Source: Paraflavitalea sp. CAU 1676 (GTDB taxonomy: Bacteria > Bacteroidota > Bacteroidia > Chitinophagales > Chitinophagaceae). Taken from it: a stretch of 64,000 nt of DNA. A program made the translations under genes and the position numbers. The stretch's first letter is position 1, and every line of letters starts with the position of its first letter. The stretch is taken from the NCBI RefSeq assembly GCF_029223285.1, contig NZ_JARHUJ010000001.1, positions 930,001-994,000 on the forward strand. Reading direction: 5' to 3'. This document shows, piece after piece, positions 1-8,394 of this stretch. Under the pieces are notes generated by a model. That model was not told where the DNA came from. It did not search any database and worked only from the letters and a program-made list of their open reading frames with translations.

Positions 1-1
1 A

Positions 2-1210
2 GTATATGCGCCGCCCATCTTCTTTCTGTTGCTGGCATTGTATATTGCTGCCAAAAGCCAGCTTCAAAAAAAGGATTTCCTGTATATGGCTTTGCTGCAG
101 ATACTGGCCATCCTGTTTCACCAGGTGCACGTATTGTTCACTCCGGTAATCCTGTATAAGCTATGGGAACAACGGAAAAGCGTTCCGATGGTGCCAGCCT
201 TTATACAATATGCGTTGACAGGGCTGGTTTTGGTGGGCGGAGCCTATTTTATCGTGGGTTGGGTGATCCTCGACCAAAACGATACGGCCAAATGGATGAA
301 CTGGCTGGAGGGATATGCGCAACAGGAGGCACATTGGAAGCCGTTGAACAGCAAGACTCCTTTTCTGGTTGCAACTGGTTATTCACACGCATTTATCGGT
401 GGGCATTTCGTATTCCGCCTTCCGCCGGTAGAACGATACCTCAGCACACATCTCTCAAACCATTCGCTGGGCGATGAAATGTACCTCGTGCGCAATATGC
501 CGCAATCGGTAGCGATCCTGCTGGCGGCGTTGAGCTTGCTGCTGGGAGCGCTCATGATCTGGCTGGTGATCAGATTTGCACGTCGATATAAAACGATCCA
601 CGCCACCATGGGCCATGTGGTAACTCCCCTGATGATGGCAGGTATCATATATTCCGTCTTTTTCACCTTCTGGATGCCCGAGATCCTCGAGTTCTGGATA
701 TTCCAGGTAGTACTGGTTTGGCTGCTGTTGATCGGTACATTGCGGTATGGAGGGCAAGGCGTCCCCGCGTTTGCCGGATGGGGCGCCGTTAAGCCAGCGG
801 CCATCGTTGCATCGATGGGAATTATGTTGTTCATCATCAACTTCTTTGGCAGCATTCATTGGTTAATGGAACTGGAGAACGATCAATATTATACAAAGAT
901 CAGGACAGTGAAAGAGGAGGTGCGCGATAAAGACATGATCCTGCTACAGGACGGCTGGCAGTTGCGCGACTTCTTTAAATACTTCATTAATAAAACAGCA
1001 CACGAAGCCCCGGCAGCCGATTCATTACGCCAAATTACCGACAAGGCTGTTTCTGCTACCCTTCAACAGGGAGGGCGCATTTATATCTTTACCGAAGCCA
1101 GCCATTATCAGCCCCATGGCACCGTGTACATCGATTCGCTGTTGAAGGCATTTGAGCCGAGAACGAAGGTGTATCCCGAAGGTACCGCCCGTATTGTCGT
1201 GATCGAGTAA
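2..1210 (+). CDS. Polytopic membrane protein, 5'-truncated by window edge
   Basis: The reading frame is open from base 2 with no stop, so the gene begins before the window; the TTG at 29 is simply the first start-like codon. At least six hydrophobic segments are visible in the first 290 residues, followed by a soluble tail of about 110 residues. The layout (many membrane spans, then a small soluble C-terminal domain) resembles GT-C type glycosyltransferases or EpsG-like proteins of polysaccharide loci, but no catalytic motif is visible in what remains. Function is therefore left open. The stop at 1208-1210 is clear. Confidence 0.7.
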   Translation, partial: VYAPPIFFLLLALYIAAKSQLQKKDFLYMALLQILAILFHQVHVLFTPVILYKLWEQRKSVPMVPAFIQYALTGLVLVGGAYFIVGWVILDQNDTAKWMNWLEGYAQQEAHWKPLNSKTPFLVATGYSHAFIGGHFVFRLPPVERYLSTHLSNHSLGDEMYLVRNMPQSVAILLAALSLLLGALMIWLVIRFARRYKTIHATMGHVVTPLMMAGIIYSVFFTFWMPEILEFWIFQVVLVWLLLIGTLRYGGQGVPAFAGWGAVKPAAIVASMGIMLFIINFFGSIHWLMELENDQYYTKIRTVKEEVRDKDMILLQDGWQLRDFFKYFINKTAHEAPAADSLRQITDKAVSATLQQGGRIYIFTEASHYQPHGTVYIDSLLKAFEPRTKVYPEGTARIVVIE

Positions 1211-1469
1211 ACGAACAGGAACATTGGCGGCCCGATACTGTTTAAGGAATTTTATTCATTGATTGGTGGCCTTCAACAGATGTTTGAAAATGCGGAAGAT
1301 TGCTTATCTTAAGTATAGGCTTTACTGCTATTCGTTTTCCGTGTCGCTACCAATATCTTTCTGCCAAACCGGGCTTTATCCTACGTATTTTATTGCTTCG
1401 TTTATTGCATCCGGCTATGCCGCAAATGCAGGCAATACTGTTTTTATACATAGTATAAATCCCTTCACC

Positions 1470-2042
1470 ATGGCCAAAACTTTAGACAAAAATCTGATCC
1501 CCGCTTTTCATAAAAATGATCTGCAAGCCGTTCGCATCATTTTTCGGGAATACTACGCTTCCATGGTTCAATACGGTAACCAGCTCATCAACGACCGGCA
1601 GGAAACCAACGAACTGGTCGTCAATACTTTTATCAAGTTGATCGCTATGCGTCGCAATTTCAGGTCCCTGGCCGATATCAAGGCATTTTTGCTGGTTACC
1701 GTTCGCAATGCCTGCTATGATTACCTGTCCGGGGTTGAAATGGGAACGATTTACAAAAGAGATATGTTCAGGCTTGCAGACCTGCTGCCGGCCAATCCCC
1801 AGAGTATGCCGGTAATATTTACGAGTGAAATGCTGCTTAACCTATATGAAGGCATCAACAAGCTAACCGGTCAGTGTGCCGATGTATTCAAGTTCTATTT
1901 CTATAACAGAATGACAACGGCGGATATTGCATTGCAATTAGACATGCCGGTCAATAAAGTAAGGTCGCAAAAAACAAAGGCCATCAGGATTATCCGGAGT
2001 TGCCTGGTACCAAACCTTACTATAACGCCTTCCCTTAATTGA
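1470..2042 (+). CDS. RNA polymerase ECF-type sigma factor
   Basis: A 190-residue protein with the two-domain plan of extracytoplasmic-function sigma factors. A region-2-like helix block lies near residues 25-85 (NTFIKLIAMRRNF, then a run ending in RNACYDYL). A region-4 helix-turn-helix lies near residues 130-180 (MTTADIALQLDMPVNKVRSQ). The frame extends upstream to 1263, but the added residues look like translated non-coding sequence, so ATG 1470 (MAKTLDKN) is chosen. No anti-sigma factor or SusC/D pair is adjacent, so its regulon cannot be guessed from context. Divergent from the usual Bacteroidota SusC/D-linked sigma factors but clearly in the family. Confidence 0.85.
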   Translation: MAKTLDKNLIPAFHKNDLQAVRIIFREYYASMVQYGNQLINDRQETNELVVNTFIKLIAMRRNFRSLADIKAFLLVTVRNACYDYLSGVEMGTIYKRDMFRLADLLPANPQSMPVIFTSEMLLNLYEGINKLTGQCADVFKFYFYNRMTTADIALQLDMPVNKVRSQKTKAIRIIRSCLVPNLTITPSLN

Positions 2043-2144
2043 CGGTGATCAAATAATCTGCAGTCTTCGATTTTTAGTTGTTTGCAGGTCAGCACGCTGG
2101 ATGTCGCCTGCCAGGACAGCGTGTGTTATTTGCATTTTCGTGCC

Positions 2145-2152
2145 TATATTTG
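2145..2152 (+). promoter_or_regulatory. Candidate -7 promoter box
   Basis: TATATTTG matches the Bacteroidota -7 consensus TAnnTTTG and lies about 100 bases before the GNAT-like gene. No TTTG lies at the expected 17-23 base distance upstream, so support is modest. Confidence 0.3.
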
Positions 2153-2255
2153 AAGTAGCCGCCGCATTTCATCCATTCTTTTACCGCTACGCCATACTTT
2201 ATTGAAAGCTGCAGACTACCATTTGCATAGTTTTCATCGATTAACCATAAACCTT

Positions 2256-2972
2256 ATGAGCCAGGATATAAAAGATAAGCGGGATAACCGTCCGGCCTGC
2301 AACCGGTTCACTTTGCACGAACTGGATGAAGATGATTTCCCGTACCTGCTGCTATGGATGAACAGGGAGTCGTATAAAAGTCTGGGATTGTTAACCCGTC
2401 TGGCACAGGACAGCCGGGGTGTACGGTTCATAACCGGCGTCAATGTTGAAAAAGCAAGGGTGAGCCTTTTAACCGTGCACGAGGCTGGTTTCAATGCATC
2501 AAAAACTCCCCATGTACTGGCGAAAGGAGAGTGCTGCATCACGCAATTACAGAAAAGCAGGTTGGTAAAGGAAATGGGAGATCTCGAAGAATTGATGCAT
2601 TGCTATATCCATCATCTGATCCATCTGCACAGGCCTCAAAAACTTTATTGGGAGATCCACAGCGTCGATGCGCAACTCCTGAAGCTGGCTTCCATTACTG
2701 GTTTCAATCCTTGTGGAACTACCCGCCAGGGGCCTATACCTTACATGAATATTTTGGAGCCGGCAACAGGCATTGATCCTGTCAACCTCCAAACTTGCTG
2801 GGAATCAGTATTATACTGCTGCCAATATTCTTTAGTTCACAAAATCACCCAATTATCCCCTGTCTGGCCAATATTTTCTCTTCCCTGTTTTTCCATCTCC
2901 CGCAATTATCCGACTTTTGAGGCCCTTTTCAACATAAATACATGGAAACAGTGGCTATACAGGGAAAGTTGA
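2256..2972 (+). CDS. GNAT-like acetyltransferase domain protein
   Basis: About 238 residues from ATG 2256 (MSQDIKDK); the frame opens at 2202 but the earlier residues look non-coding. Residues 20-40 (FTLHELDEDDFPYLLLWMN) resemble the first strand and helix of GNAT acetyltransferases. The stretch around WEIHSVDAQLLKLASITGF resembles the GNAT C-terminal pattern in which a neighbour residue and a GF motif close the fold. The substrate is unknown. The last 60 or so residues are rich in aromatic residues and cysteine and look unconserved, and the frame overlaps the next gene by 31 bases; the genuine C-terminus may have been altered by a frameshift. Confidence 0.5.
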   Translation: MSQDIKDKRDNRPACNRFTLHELDEDDFPYLLLWMNRESYKSLGLLTRLAQDSRGVRFITGVNVEKARVSLLTVHEAGFNASKTPHVLAKGECCITQLQKSRLVKEMGDLEELMHCYIHHLIHLHRPQKLYWEIHSVDAQLLKLASITGFNPCGTTRQGPIPYMNILEPATGIDPVNLQTCWESVLYCCQYSLVHKITQLSPVWPIFSLPCFSISRNYPTFEALFNINTWKQWLYRES

Positions 2973-4360
2973 CAGCAACAATTATCGAGCAGTTCCGGCA
3001 GATAACCGGAGCAGAATATGTCCTCCTGGATGAAGAGTCCCTAAACAATTACGGGCATGACGAAACCGAGCATCTTTTATTTCCTCCCGAGGTGGTGCTC
3101 AGGCCGCGTACAACTGACGAGATCAGTGCTATCATGAAGATCTGTAATCAGCATAAAATTCCTGTTACCCCCCGTGGTGCAGGAACCGGGTTGAGTGGTG
3201 GCGCACTTCCTCATCTGGGCGGTGTGTTGATCTCTACCGATCGCATGAACTCTATCCTCACTATCGACGAGCGCAATTTGCAGGTGATCACCGAACCGGG
3301 TGTTATTACCGAAGTCCTGCAGAATGCAGTGAAGGAAAAGGGACTTTTCTATCCGCCTGATCCCAGCAGCCGTGGATCCTGCTTTATTGGTGGCAATATT
3401 GCCGAGAACAGTGGTGGTCCAAAGGCCGTTAAATATGGCGTGGTGAAAGATTATGTGCTCAATCTCGAGCTGGTTTTACCTTCCGGCGAAGTGATCTGGA
3501 CGGGCGCCAACGTACTCAAGAACTCTACCGGCTACAACCTTACCCAACTGGTGGTAGGCAGTGAGGGTACCCTTGGTATCGTTACTAAAATTGTGTTGAA
3601 ACTGATTCCGCTTCCCAAATACGACCTGCTGATGCTGGTGCCTTTTCAGTCGCTGGAAAAGGCGGGGGAAGCCGTTAGTGCAATATTCCGTGCAGGATTT
3701 GTACCCAGTGCGCTGGAACTGATCGAGATCGATGCGCTCCGTATCGTGAGTGCGTTTGTCGACAGCTCGGCAGTACCCGTTACAGAAGGCACGGCAGCAC
3801 ACCTGATCATCGAGGTAGATGGTAATCACCTGGATACCCTGATGACGGAAATGGAAACCATTGGCGAGTTGCTCACGAACTACGAAGCTGGTGAACCATT
3901 CTTTGCCGACGACGCCCAACAGAAAGCCGAATTGTGGAAGCTGCGCCGCCGGGCGGCCGAAGCCGTAAAGATCGATGGCTATACCATCGAAGAAGATACG
4001 GTAGTGCCGCGCGCCGAATTGCCTGCCCTGATCAGAGGGGTGAAACAACTCGGCCAGCAATACAATTTTAAGGCCGTATGTTATGGTCACGCCGGAGATG
4101 GTAACCTGCATATCCGCATCAAAAAAGAAGGCATTGCCAATAGCAATGACGATCCTGAAGTGATACAGGGTATCCGCGCTTTGTTTACGCTGGTGCACAG
4201 TTTAGGTGGCACCATCAGCGGCGAGCACGGAATCGGGTTGCTCCAGAAGAACTATATCGACATTGTTTTCAACGAGACCCAGCTGCAACTGATGCGGGGT
4301 ATTAAGAAATCGTTCGATCCCAATAATATCCTGAACGCCGGAAAGATCTTCGATCTGTAA
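2942..4360 (+). CDS. FAD-linked oxidase, GlcD / D-lactate dehydrogenase family
   Basis: A 472-residue flavoprotein expected to oxidise a 2-hydroxy acid such as glycolate or D-lactate to the keto acid. The FAD-binding type 4 domain carries PRGAGTGLSGG at 77-87 and PPDPSSRGSCFIGGN at 138-152. The C-terminal FAD-oxidase domain carries GHAGDGNLHI at 382-391 and ISGEHGIG at 425-432. No signal peptide or cysteine-rich 4Fe-4S tail is present, so this is the single-subunit GlcD-like form. ATG 2942 is the only sensible start. Followed by a hairpin terminator at 4458-4485. Exact substrate unresolved. Confidence 0.9.
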   Translation: METVAIQGKLTATIIEQFRQITGAEYVLLDEESLNNYGHDETEHLLFPPEVVLRPRTTDEISAIMKICNQHKIPVTPRGAGTGLSGGALPHLGGVLISTDRMNSILTIDERNLQVITEPGVITEVLQNAVKEKGLFYPPDPSSRGSCFIGGNIAENSGGPKAVKYGVVKDYVLNLELVLPSGEVIWTGANVLKNSTGYNLTQLVVGSEGTLGIVTKIVLKLIPLPKYDLLMLVPFQSLEKAGEAVSAIFRAGFVPSALELIEIDALRIVSAFVDSSAVPVTEGTAAHLIIEVDGNHLDTLMTEMETIGELLTNYEAGEPFFADDAQQKAELWKLRRRAAEAVKIDGYTIEEDTVVPRAELPALIRGVKQLGQQYNFKAVCYGHAGDGNLHIRIKKEGIANSNDDPEVIQGIRALFTLVHSLGGTISGEHGIGLLQKNYIDIVFNETQLQLMRGIKKSFDPNNILNAGKIFDL

Positions 4361-4457
4361 GGTGAGCAGAGTACGGTCGGCGCAAAGCGCGACATTGCGT
4401 AGCCAAATCGGCCTAAAAAAAGCCTAAATATCTACAGTTTACCCTGTATAAGTAATA

Positions 4458-4485
4458 GCCCCTGTATATTTGCAGGGGCCTTTTT
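4458..4485 (+). terminator. Intrinsic terminator of the FAD oxidase gene
   Basis: A 7-bp perfect stem, GCCCCTG (4458-4464) pairing with CAGGGGC (4473-4479), is followed by CTTTTTA. The 8-base loop is exactly TATATTTG, a perfect -7 promoter box for the next gene. Confidence 0.75.
4465..4472 (+). promoter_or_regulatory. -7 promoter box inside terminator loop
   Basis: TATATTTG fits TAnnTTTG. A TTTA at 4438-4441 sits 23 bases upstream as a possible -33 element. The downstream gene starts at 4506, giving a leader of about 30 bases. Confidence 0.5.
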
Positions 4486-4505
4486 ATTTACCAAATTCAA
4501 CTCAA

Positions 4506-5078
4506 ATGAACAGGAAATATCTTTTGGTCGCAGTTTTATTCCTTGCCACCCTAAGCCTTACCGCAACGGCACAATACGAGGAAAGCGAAACGAAGGGTTT
4601 CGACAGAAGTAAGCTGTTCGCTGGTGGTACATTGGGACTTGCCTTTGGCAGCAACAGCACGCTTGTCAATGTGTCGCCGCAAATGGGTTACCGCTTCAAT
4701 AAGTATCTGGCGGCAGGTGCAGGGATCAATTTTATTTATTCCAGTTATCGGTATAGATACTATGTTCCGGAGTATAAAGAGGATTATGGGGTAGCGGGCC
4801 TCAATGTATTTGGGCGTGTTTATCCAATCGACTATCTGTTCTTGCAAATTCAGCCTGAGGCCAATTACAATTGGGGTAAGTTCAAGTTCTATGATGGGAG
4901 TCCCGATCAAAAACTGGAAAGTAAAGTCGTGCCCTCTCTGCTGGGTGGGGTAGGAGCGGCCATTCCTGCCGGCAGCGGGGCTTTCCTCATCATGGTCCAG
5001 TATGATCTGTTACAGAACGAGCGCTCACCCTATGGTAACAGGGCCTTTTACAACTTCGGATACAACTTCGGATTTTAG
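4506..5078 (+). CDS. Outer-membrane beta-barrel-like protein
   Basis: 190 residues from ATG 4506; the frame opens at 4470 inside the preceding hairpin, so the later start is used. The N-terminus (MNRKYLLVAVLFLATLSL to TATAQ) is a signal peptide. The mature part alternates aromatic/polar strands with glycine-rich turns (GGTLGLAFGSNST, YRFNKYLAAGAGINFIYSS) and ends in phenylalanine (YNFGYNFGF). This is typical of small OmpA/OMP_b-brl-like barrels of Bacteroidota. No specific function can be read. Confidence 0.75.
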   Translation: MNRKYLLVAVLFLATLSLTATAQYEESETKGFDRSKLFAGGTLGLAFGSNSTLVNVSPQMGYRFNKYLAAGAGINFIYSSYRYRYYVPEYKEDYGVAGLNVFGRVYPIDYLFLQIQPEANYNWGKFKFYDGSPDQKLESKVVPSLLGGVGAAIPAGSGAFLIMVQYDLLQNERSPYGNRAFYNFGYNFGF

Positions 5079-5099
5079 CGCAATTGTGGAAACTTAATC

Positions 5100-5142
5100 A
5101 TAAGCATGAAGCCTGGCGAAAAACGTCAGGCTTCGTGCTTAT
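5100..5142. terminator. Long hairpin between convergent genes
   Basis: The 16-base arms 5100-5115 and 5127-5142 pair with one G-T wobble (core GAAGCCTG / CAGGCTTC), and the loop is A-rich. It lies between the stop codons of two convergent genes and probably serves both, although neither side has a strong T-run. Confidence 0.6.
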
Positions 5143-5162
5143 ACAACGGTCGGATAAACGTA

Positions 5163-5702
5163 TCAGCTGATCTTGTTGAATACTTCTACCGGATTATCGC
5201 AGATGATGATCCTTTCGCTGATGTTCTCATATAGGAACCCTTCTTTTTCCATTTGCTTGAGGTGAAGTATGAGGTGATTATAGAAACCTCCTGAATTGAG
5301 CACGTATATTTTTTTGTCGTGGATCTTCAGTTGATTCCAGGTTACCATTTCAAACAATTCATCCAGCGTCCCAAAACCACCTGGCAAAACGATCGCTGCA
5401 TCGCACATTTCGTACATGATCTTTTTGCGGGTGTGCATGTCAGATACCACCGCCAGTTCCGTGAGTCCTTCATGTTGTTGTTCCCATTCGATAAGTAGTT
5501 TGGGTATCACGCCCATTACTTTCCCGCCTTGTGCCAGTACTGCATCTGCAATGGTGCCCATCAATCCTTTATTGCCACCACCATACACCAGCTTAATTTT
5601 CAGCATGGCGAGTAGTTTGCCAAGTTCTGCCGCATGTTGATTGAATATCGGGTTCTTGCCTGTCTTTGATCCGCAGAAAACCGCTGCCGCTTCAATGCTC
5701 AT
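5163..5702 (-). CDS. LOG family protein (TIGR00730), nucleoside 5'-monophosphate phosphoribohydrolase
   Basis: A 179-residue Rossmann-fold protein of the lysine decarboxylase-like / LOG family. Members hydrolyse cytokinin riboside monophosphates or other purine nucleotides to base plus ribose 5-phosphate. Diagnostic motifs are present: GGGNKGLMG at 41-49, MHTRKKIM at 89-96 and PGGFGTLDE at 107-115. Length matches the short LOG class. A second, longer member lies at 7536. The true substrate in this organism is unknown; plant-hormone activity is not implied. Confidence 0.9.
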   Translation of the reverse strand: MSIEAAAVFCGSKTGKNPIFNQHAAELGKLLAMLKIKLVYGGGNKGLMGTIADAVLAQGGKVMGVIPKLLIEWEQQHEGLTELAVVSDMHTRKKIMYEMCDAAIVLPGGFGTLDELFEMVTWNQLKIHDKKIYVLNSGGFYNHLILHLKQMEKEGFLYENISERIIICDNPVEVFNKIS

Positions 5703-5858
5703 AATAGTTTATTGATATTTTAATGGGAAGCGCCATGATCACTGTAAAGGGTTCCCTTCAGCTGAAACCGGCATGGGTGGGGCACTTCAAAGTAGCTAAG
5801 ATAAGCGGAATGGTTACAATTGATAACAATTTTATTATCTTCAAACCCTTTTCTAATG

Positions 5859-5866
5859 TATGTTTG
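5859..5866 (+). promoter_or_regulatory. -7 promoter box of the symporter gene
   Basis: TATGTTTG matches TAnnTTTG and ends 17 bases before the ATG at 5884. No clear TTTG lies upstream. Confidence 0.45.
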
Positions 5867-5883
5867 TTCACTAATAAATATCT

Positions 5884-7335
5884 ATGTCTCCTACTTTGTT
5901 GTTCTCTTTCGTTATTGGATATTTCCTGCTATTGCTGGTGGTGGCTTATTTCACTTCCCGCAATTCCAATAACGATTCGTTCTTCATCGGTAACCGCAAT
6001 TCGAACTGGATGCTGGTAGCATTTGGTATGATCGGTACTTCGCTTAGCGGTGTCACATTTGTCAGTGTGCCAGGTGCCGTGGGCCGGGAGTCGTTCGCTT
6101 ATTTTCAAATCACCTTGGGTTACCTGATCGGTTATCTGGTGATCGCTTATGTGTTGCTGCCCTTATACTACCGGTTGAACCTTACATCGATCTATAATTA
6201 CCTCAGCACCAGGCTGGGCTTTACTGCCTATAAAACCGGCGCCAGCTTTTTCATTCTGTCACGGACGCTTGGTGCCACCGCCCGTTTATACCTGGTGGTG
6301 AAGATCCTGCAGGATGCTATCCTGAGCAGCTTTGGTGTTCCATTCTGGCTTACGACCCTCATAATTCTCATCATGATCCTGCTGTATACGTATGAAGGTG
6401 GTGTAAAAACGATCGTATACACCGATACGCTCCAAACGACCTGCATGCTGGCAGGCCTGGTGATCTGTGTTGTTTACATTCTCAAGAGCATGGATATTAC
6501 ATTGGCGCAAAGCCTTCAGGCCATGGGCGAAAAAGGTTACTCAAAGATATTTTTTACCGACCCCGGTAGTAAGTATTTCTTCCTGAAACAAATTGCTGCG
6601 GGTGCGTTTATCACCATTACGATGACGGGTATGGACCAGGAGATGATGCAAAAGAACATCTCGGTGAAGACCCTGAAGGATGCCCAAAAGAATGTCGTGA
6701 CCCTTTCGCTCATTATGCTGGGAGTGATCCTGCTGTTCCTGGTATTGGGTGGTTTGCTTTACCTCTTTGCCGAAAAGCAGGGTGTTACTGTAACCGGTGA
6801 TGGGTTGTTCCCGGCCATTGCGTTGCAGCACATGCCGCCTGTAATTTCAGCCATCTTCATCATTGCCCTGATATCAGCGTTGTTTCCCAGTGCCGATGGT
6901 GCTATTACGGCACTCACCTCTTCATTTTGTATCGACATCCTCGGTATTCAACGGAACACGACGATGAGTGATGCGGAAAAGAAGAAGACCCGCCAGCGTG
7001 TGCACCTCTCCTTTGCCATCATTTTCCTCCTCCTGGTAATGGTATTCAAATGGGTTAACAATTCCAGTATGATCGGCGTGATCCTGAAAGTAGCTGCCTA
7101 TACCTATGGACCACTGCTGGGTTTGTTCAGTTTTGGTATCCTTACGAAAAGGTTGGTGGAAGACAGGCTGGTGCCGGTAGTTTGTGTTATTGCTCCTGTA
7201 GTCTGCTTTATCCTCGACAAATTCCAGAAGGAAATATTCGGCTCATTCGAAATAGGTCTCGAGCTGCTTATTATTAACGGTCTGCTAACATTTACCGGGC
7301 TCATGCTGATATCAAAAAAACAACAGACCATATAA
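5884..7335 (+). CDS. Sodium:solute symporter family protein
   Basis: A 483-residue inner-membrane protein with about 13 hydrophobic segments and the N-terminal SSS signature region (FFIGNRNSNWMLVAFGMIGT, then SLSGVTFVSVPG at about 57-68). It is expected to use the sodium gradient to import a small solute. The substrate (sugar, sialic acid, amino acid or other) cannot be read from sequence. It sits alone between two LOG-family genes, so context gives no substrate. A 10-bp hairpin follows at 7391. Confidence 0.9.
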   Translation: MSPTLLFSFVIGYFLLLLVVAYFTSRNSNNDSFFIGNRNSNWMLVAFGMIGTSLSGVTFVSVPGAVGRESFAYFQITLGYLIGYLVIAYVLLPLYYRLNLTSIYNYLSTRLGFTAYKTGASFFILSRTLGATARLYLVVKILQDAILSSFGVPFWLTTLIILIMILLYTYEGGVKTIVYTDTLQTTCMLAGLVICVVYILKSMDITLAQSLQAMGEKGYSKIFFTDPGSKYFFLKQIAAGAFITITMTGMDQEMMQKNISVKTLKDAQKNVVTLSLIMLGVILLFLVLGGLLYLFAEKQGVTVTGDGLFPAIALQHMPPVISAIFIIALISALFPSADGAITALTSSFCIDILGIQRNTTMSDAEKKKTRQRVHLSFAIIFLLLVMVFKWVNNSSMIGVILKVAAYTYGPLLGLFSFGILTKRLVEDRLVPVVCVIAPVVCFILDKFQKEIFGSFEIGLELLIINGLLTFTGLMLISKKQQTI

Positions 7336-7390
7336 ACTAAAACACCTATCCATACGTTAATAATAATGGATCACACAAGGTGATCTCTTC

Positions 7391-7415
7391 GATGCCATCC
7401 TCTCCGGATGGCATC
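7391..7415. terminator. Perfect 10-bp hairpin after the symporter gene
   Basis: GATGCCATCC (7391-7400) and GGATGGCATC (7406-7415) pair perfectly around a 5-base loop. There is no T-run after it, so it may be a 3'-end stabiliser or a factor-dependent terminator rather than a classic intrinsic one. Confidence 0.45.
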
Positions 7416-7535
7416 ATAGTCTGTGGCCCGGTTGCTGCGTCAGGTTCCTTTCAGATGGCTGCTACGGCGGCTGGCCACTACATCCCGGTAAGCCATTATG
7501 CTTTCCGGTATTCAGAACCCTAAACAAGTTAGTGT

Positions 7536-8234
7536 ATGAATGGAACCATTAAGATCTCTAAACAAAGACGCTGGTCCGAATCGAAAGCACATTCAAGCTG
7601 GCAGATATTCAAGATCATGGCCGAGTTCGTCGATGGCTTTGAAGCATTGGCTAAACTTGGCCCCTGTATCTCCATTTTCGGCTCTGCGCGTACCCAGCCT
7701 GGTCATGCCTATTACGAACTGACGGTCGATGTTGCCCGTAAACTGGCCGAAGAAGGCTTTGGGATCATTTCGGGTGGTGGCCCTGGTATCATGGAAGCTG
7801 CCAATAAAGGCGCTCAATTGGGCGGCAGCAAGTCGGTGGGCCTCAATATCGAATTGCCTTTTGAACAACACGCCAATCCCTATATAGACCGGGATGCCAA
7901 TCTCCACTTCGAGTACTTCTTTGTACGCAAAGTGATGTTTACCAAATATGCACAGGGCTTCGTCATGATGCCCGGCGGTTTTGGTACCATGGATGAATTT
8001 TTCGAAGTGGCTACCCTCATCCAAACCGGTAAAATGTCGCCCGTACCGCTCATTCTTGTTGGATCGCAGTATTGGGGAGGCCTGGTCGATTGGATGAAAG
8101 AGACCATGCTGCAGAAGTCAAACAATATCTCTCCCAACGACCTCGACCTCCTCAAGGTGGTCGATACGCCGGAAGAGGTGGTAGAACATGTATTGCAGTT
8201 TTACACCAAGAATCCATTGCAACCGAACTTTTAA
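7536..8234 (+). CDS. LOG family protein (TIGR00730), long form
   Basis: 232 residues. Same family as the gene at 5163 but with an N-terminal extension of about 40 residues. Motifs: GGGPGIMEA at 80-88, FFVRKVMF at 128-135 and PGGFGTMDE at 146-154. The enzyme should cleave the N-glycosidic bond of a nucleoside monophosphate; some long members act on AMP or on general purine/pyrimidine 5'-nucleotides. The two copies differ enough to be distinct subfamilies rather than a recent duplication. It ends just before a strong terminator. Confidence 0.88.
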   Translation: MNGTIKISKQRRWSESKAHSSWQIFKIMAEFVDGFEALAKLGPCISIFGSARTQPGHAYYELTVDVARKLAEEGFGIISGGGPGIMEAANKGAQLGGSKSVGLNIELPFEQHANPYIDRDANLHFEYFFVRKVMFTKYAQGFVMMPGGFGTMDEFFEVATLIQTGKMSPVPLILVGSQYWGGLVDWMKETMLQKSNNISPNDLDLLKVVDTPEEVVEHVLQFYTKNPLQPNF

Positions 8235-8250
8235 GCTATTATTCCCCATA

Positions 8251-8297
8251 AAAAGCCCTGTATGCGAGTCCATTGGCCACGTATACAGGGCTTTTGT
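8251..8297 (+). terminator. Intrinsic terminator
   Basis: AAAAGCCCTGTAT (8251-8263) pairs perfectly with ATACAGGGCTTTT (8283-8295), a 13-bp stem ending in the T-run. It lies 16 bases after the LOG stop codon. Confidence 0.85.
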
Positions 8298-8354
8298 CGT
8301 TGGTTGTTAATATTATGTTTTTTAATGGTTTTTCCGGCGGATAACCGAAAAGCC

Positions 8355-8388
8355 TTTGTGTGTCAATCACTCATGCTTCGTATTTTTG
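8355..8388 (+). promoter_or_regulatory. Promoter of the O-methyltransferase gene (leaderless spacing)
   Basis: TTTG (8355-8358) and TATTTTTG (8381-8388) are 22 bases apart, a full match to the Bacteroidota consensus. Only 6 bases separate the -7 box from the ATG at 8395, so the transcript would start at or next to the start codon. Confidence 0.6.
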
Positions 8389-8394
8389 CCGGGT

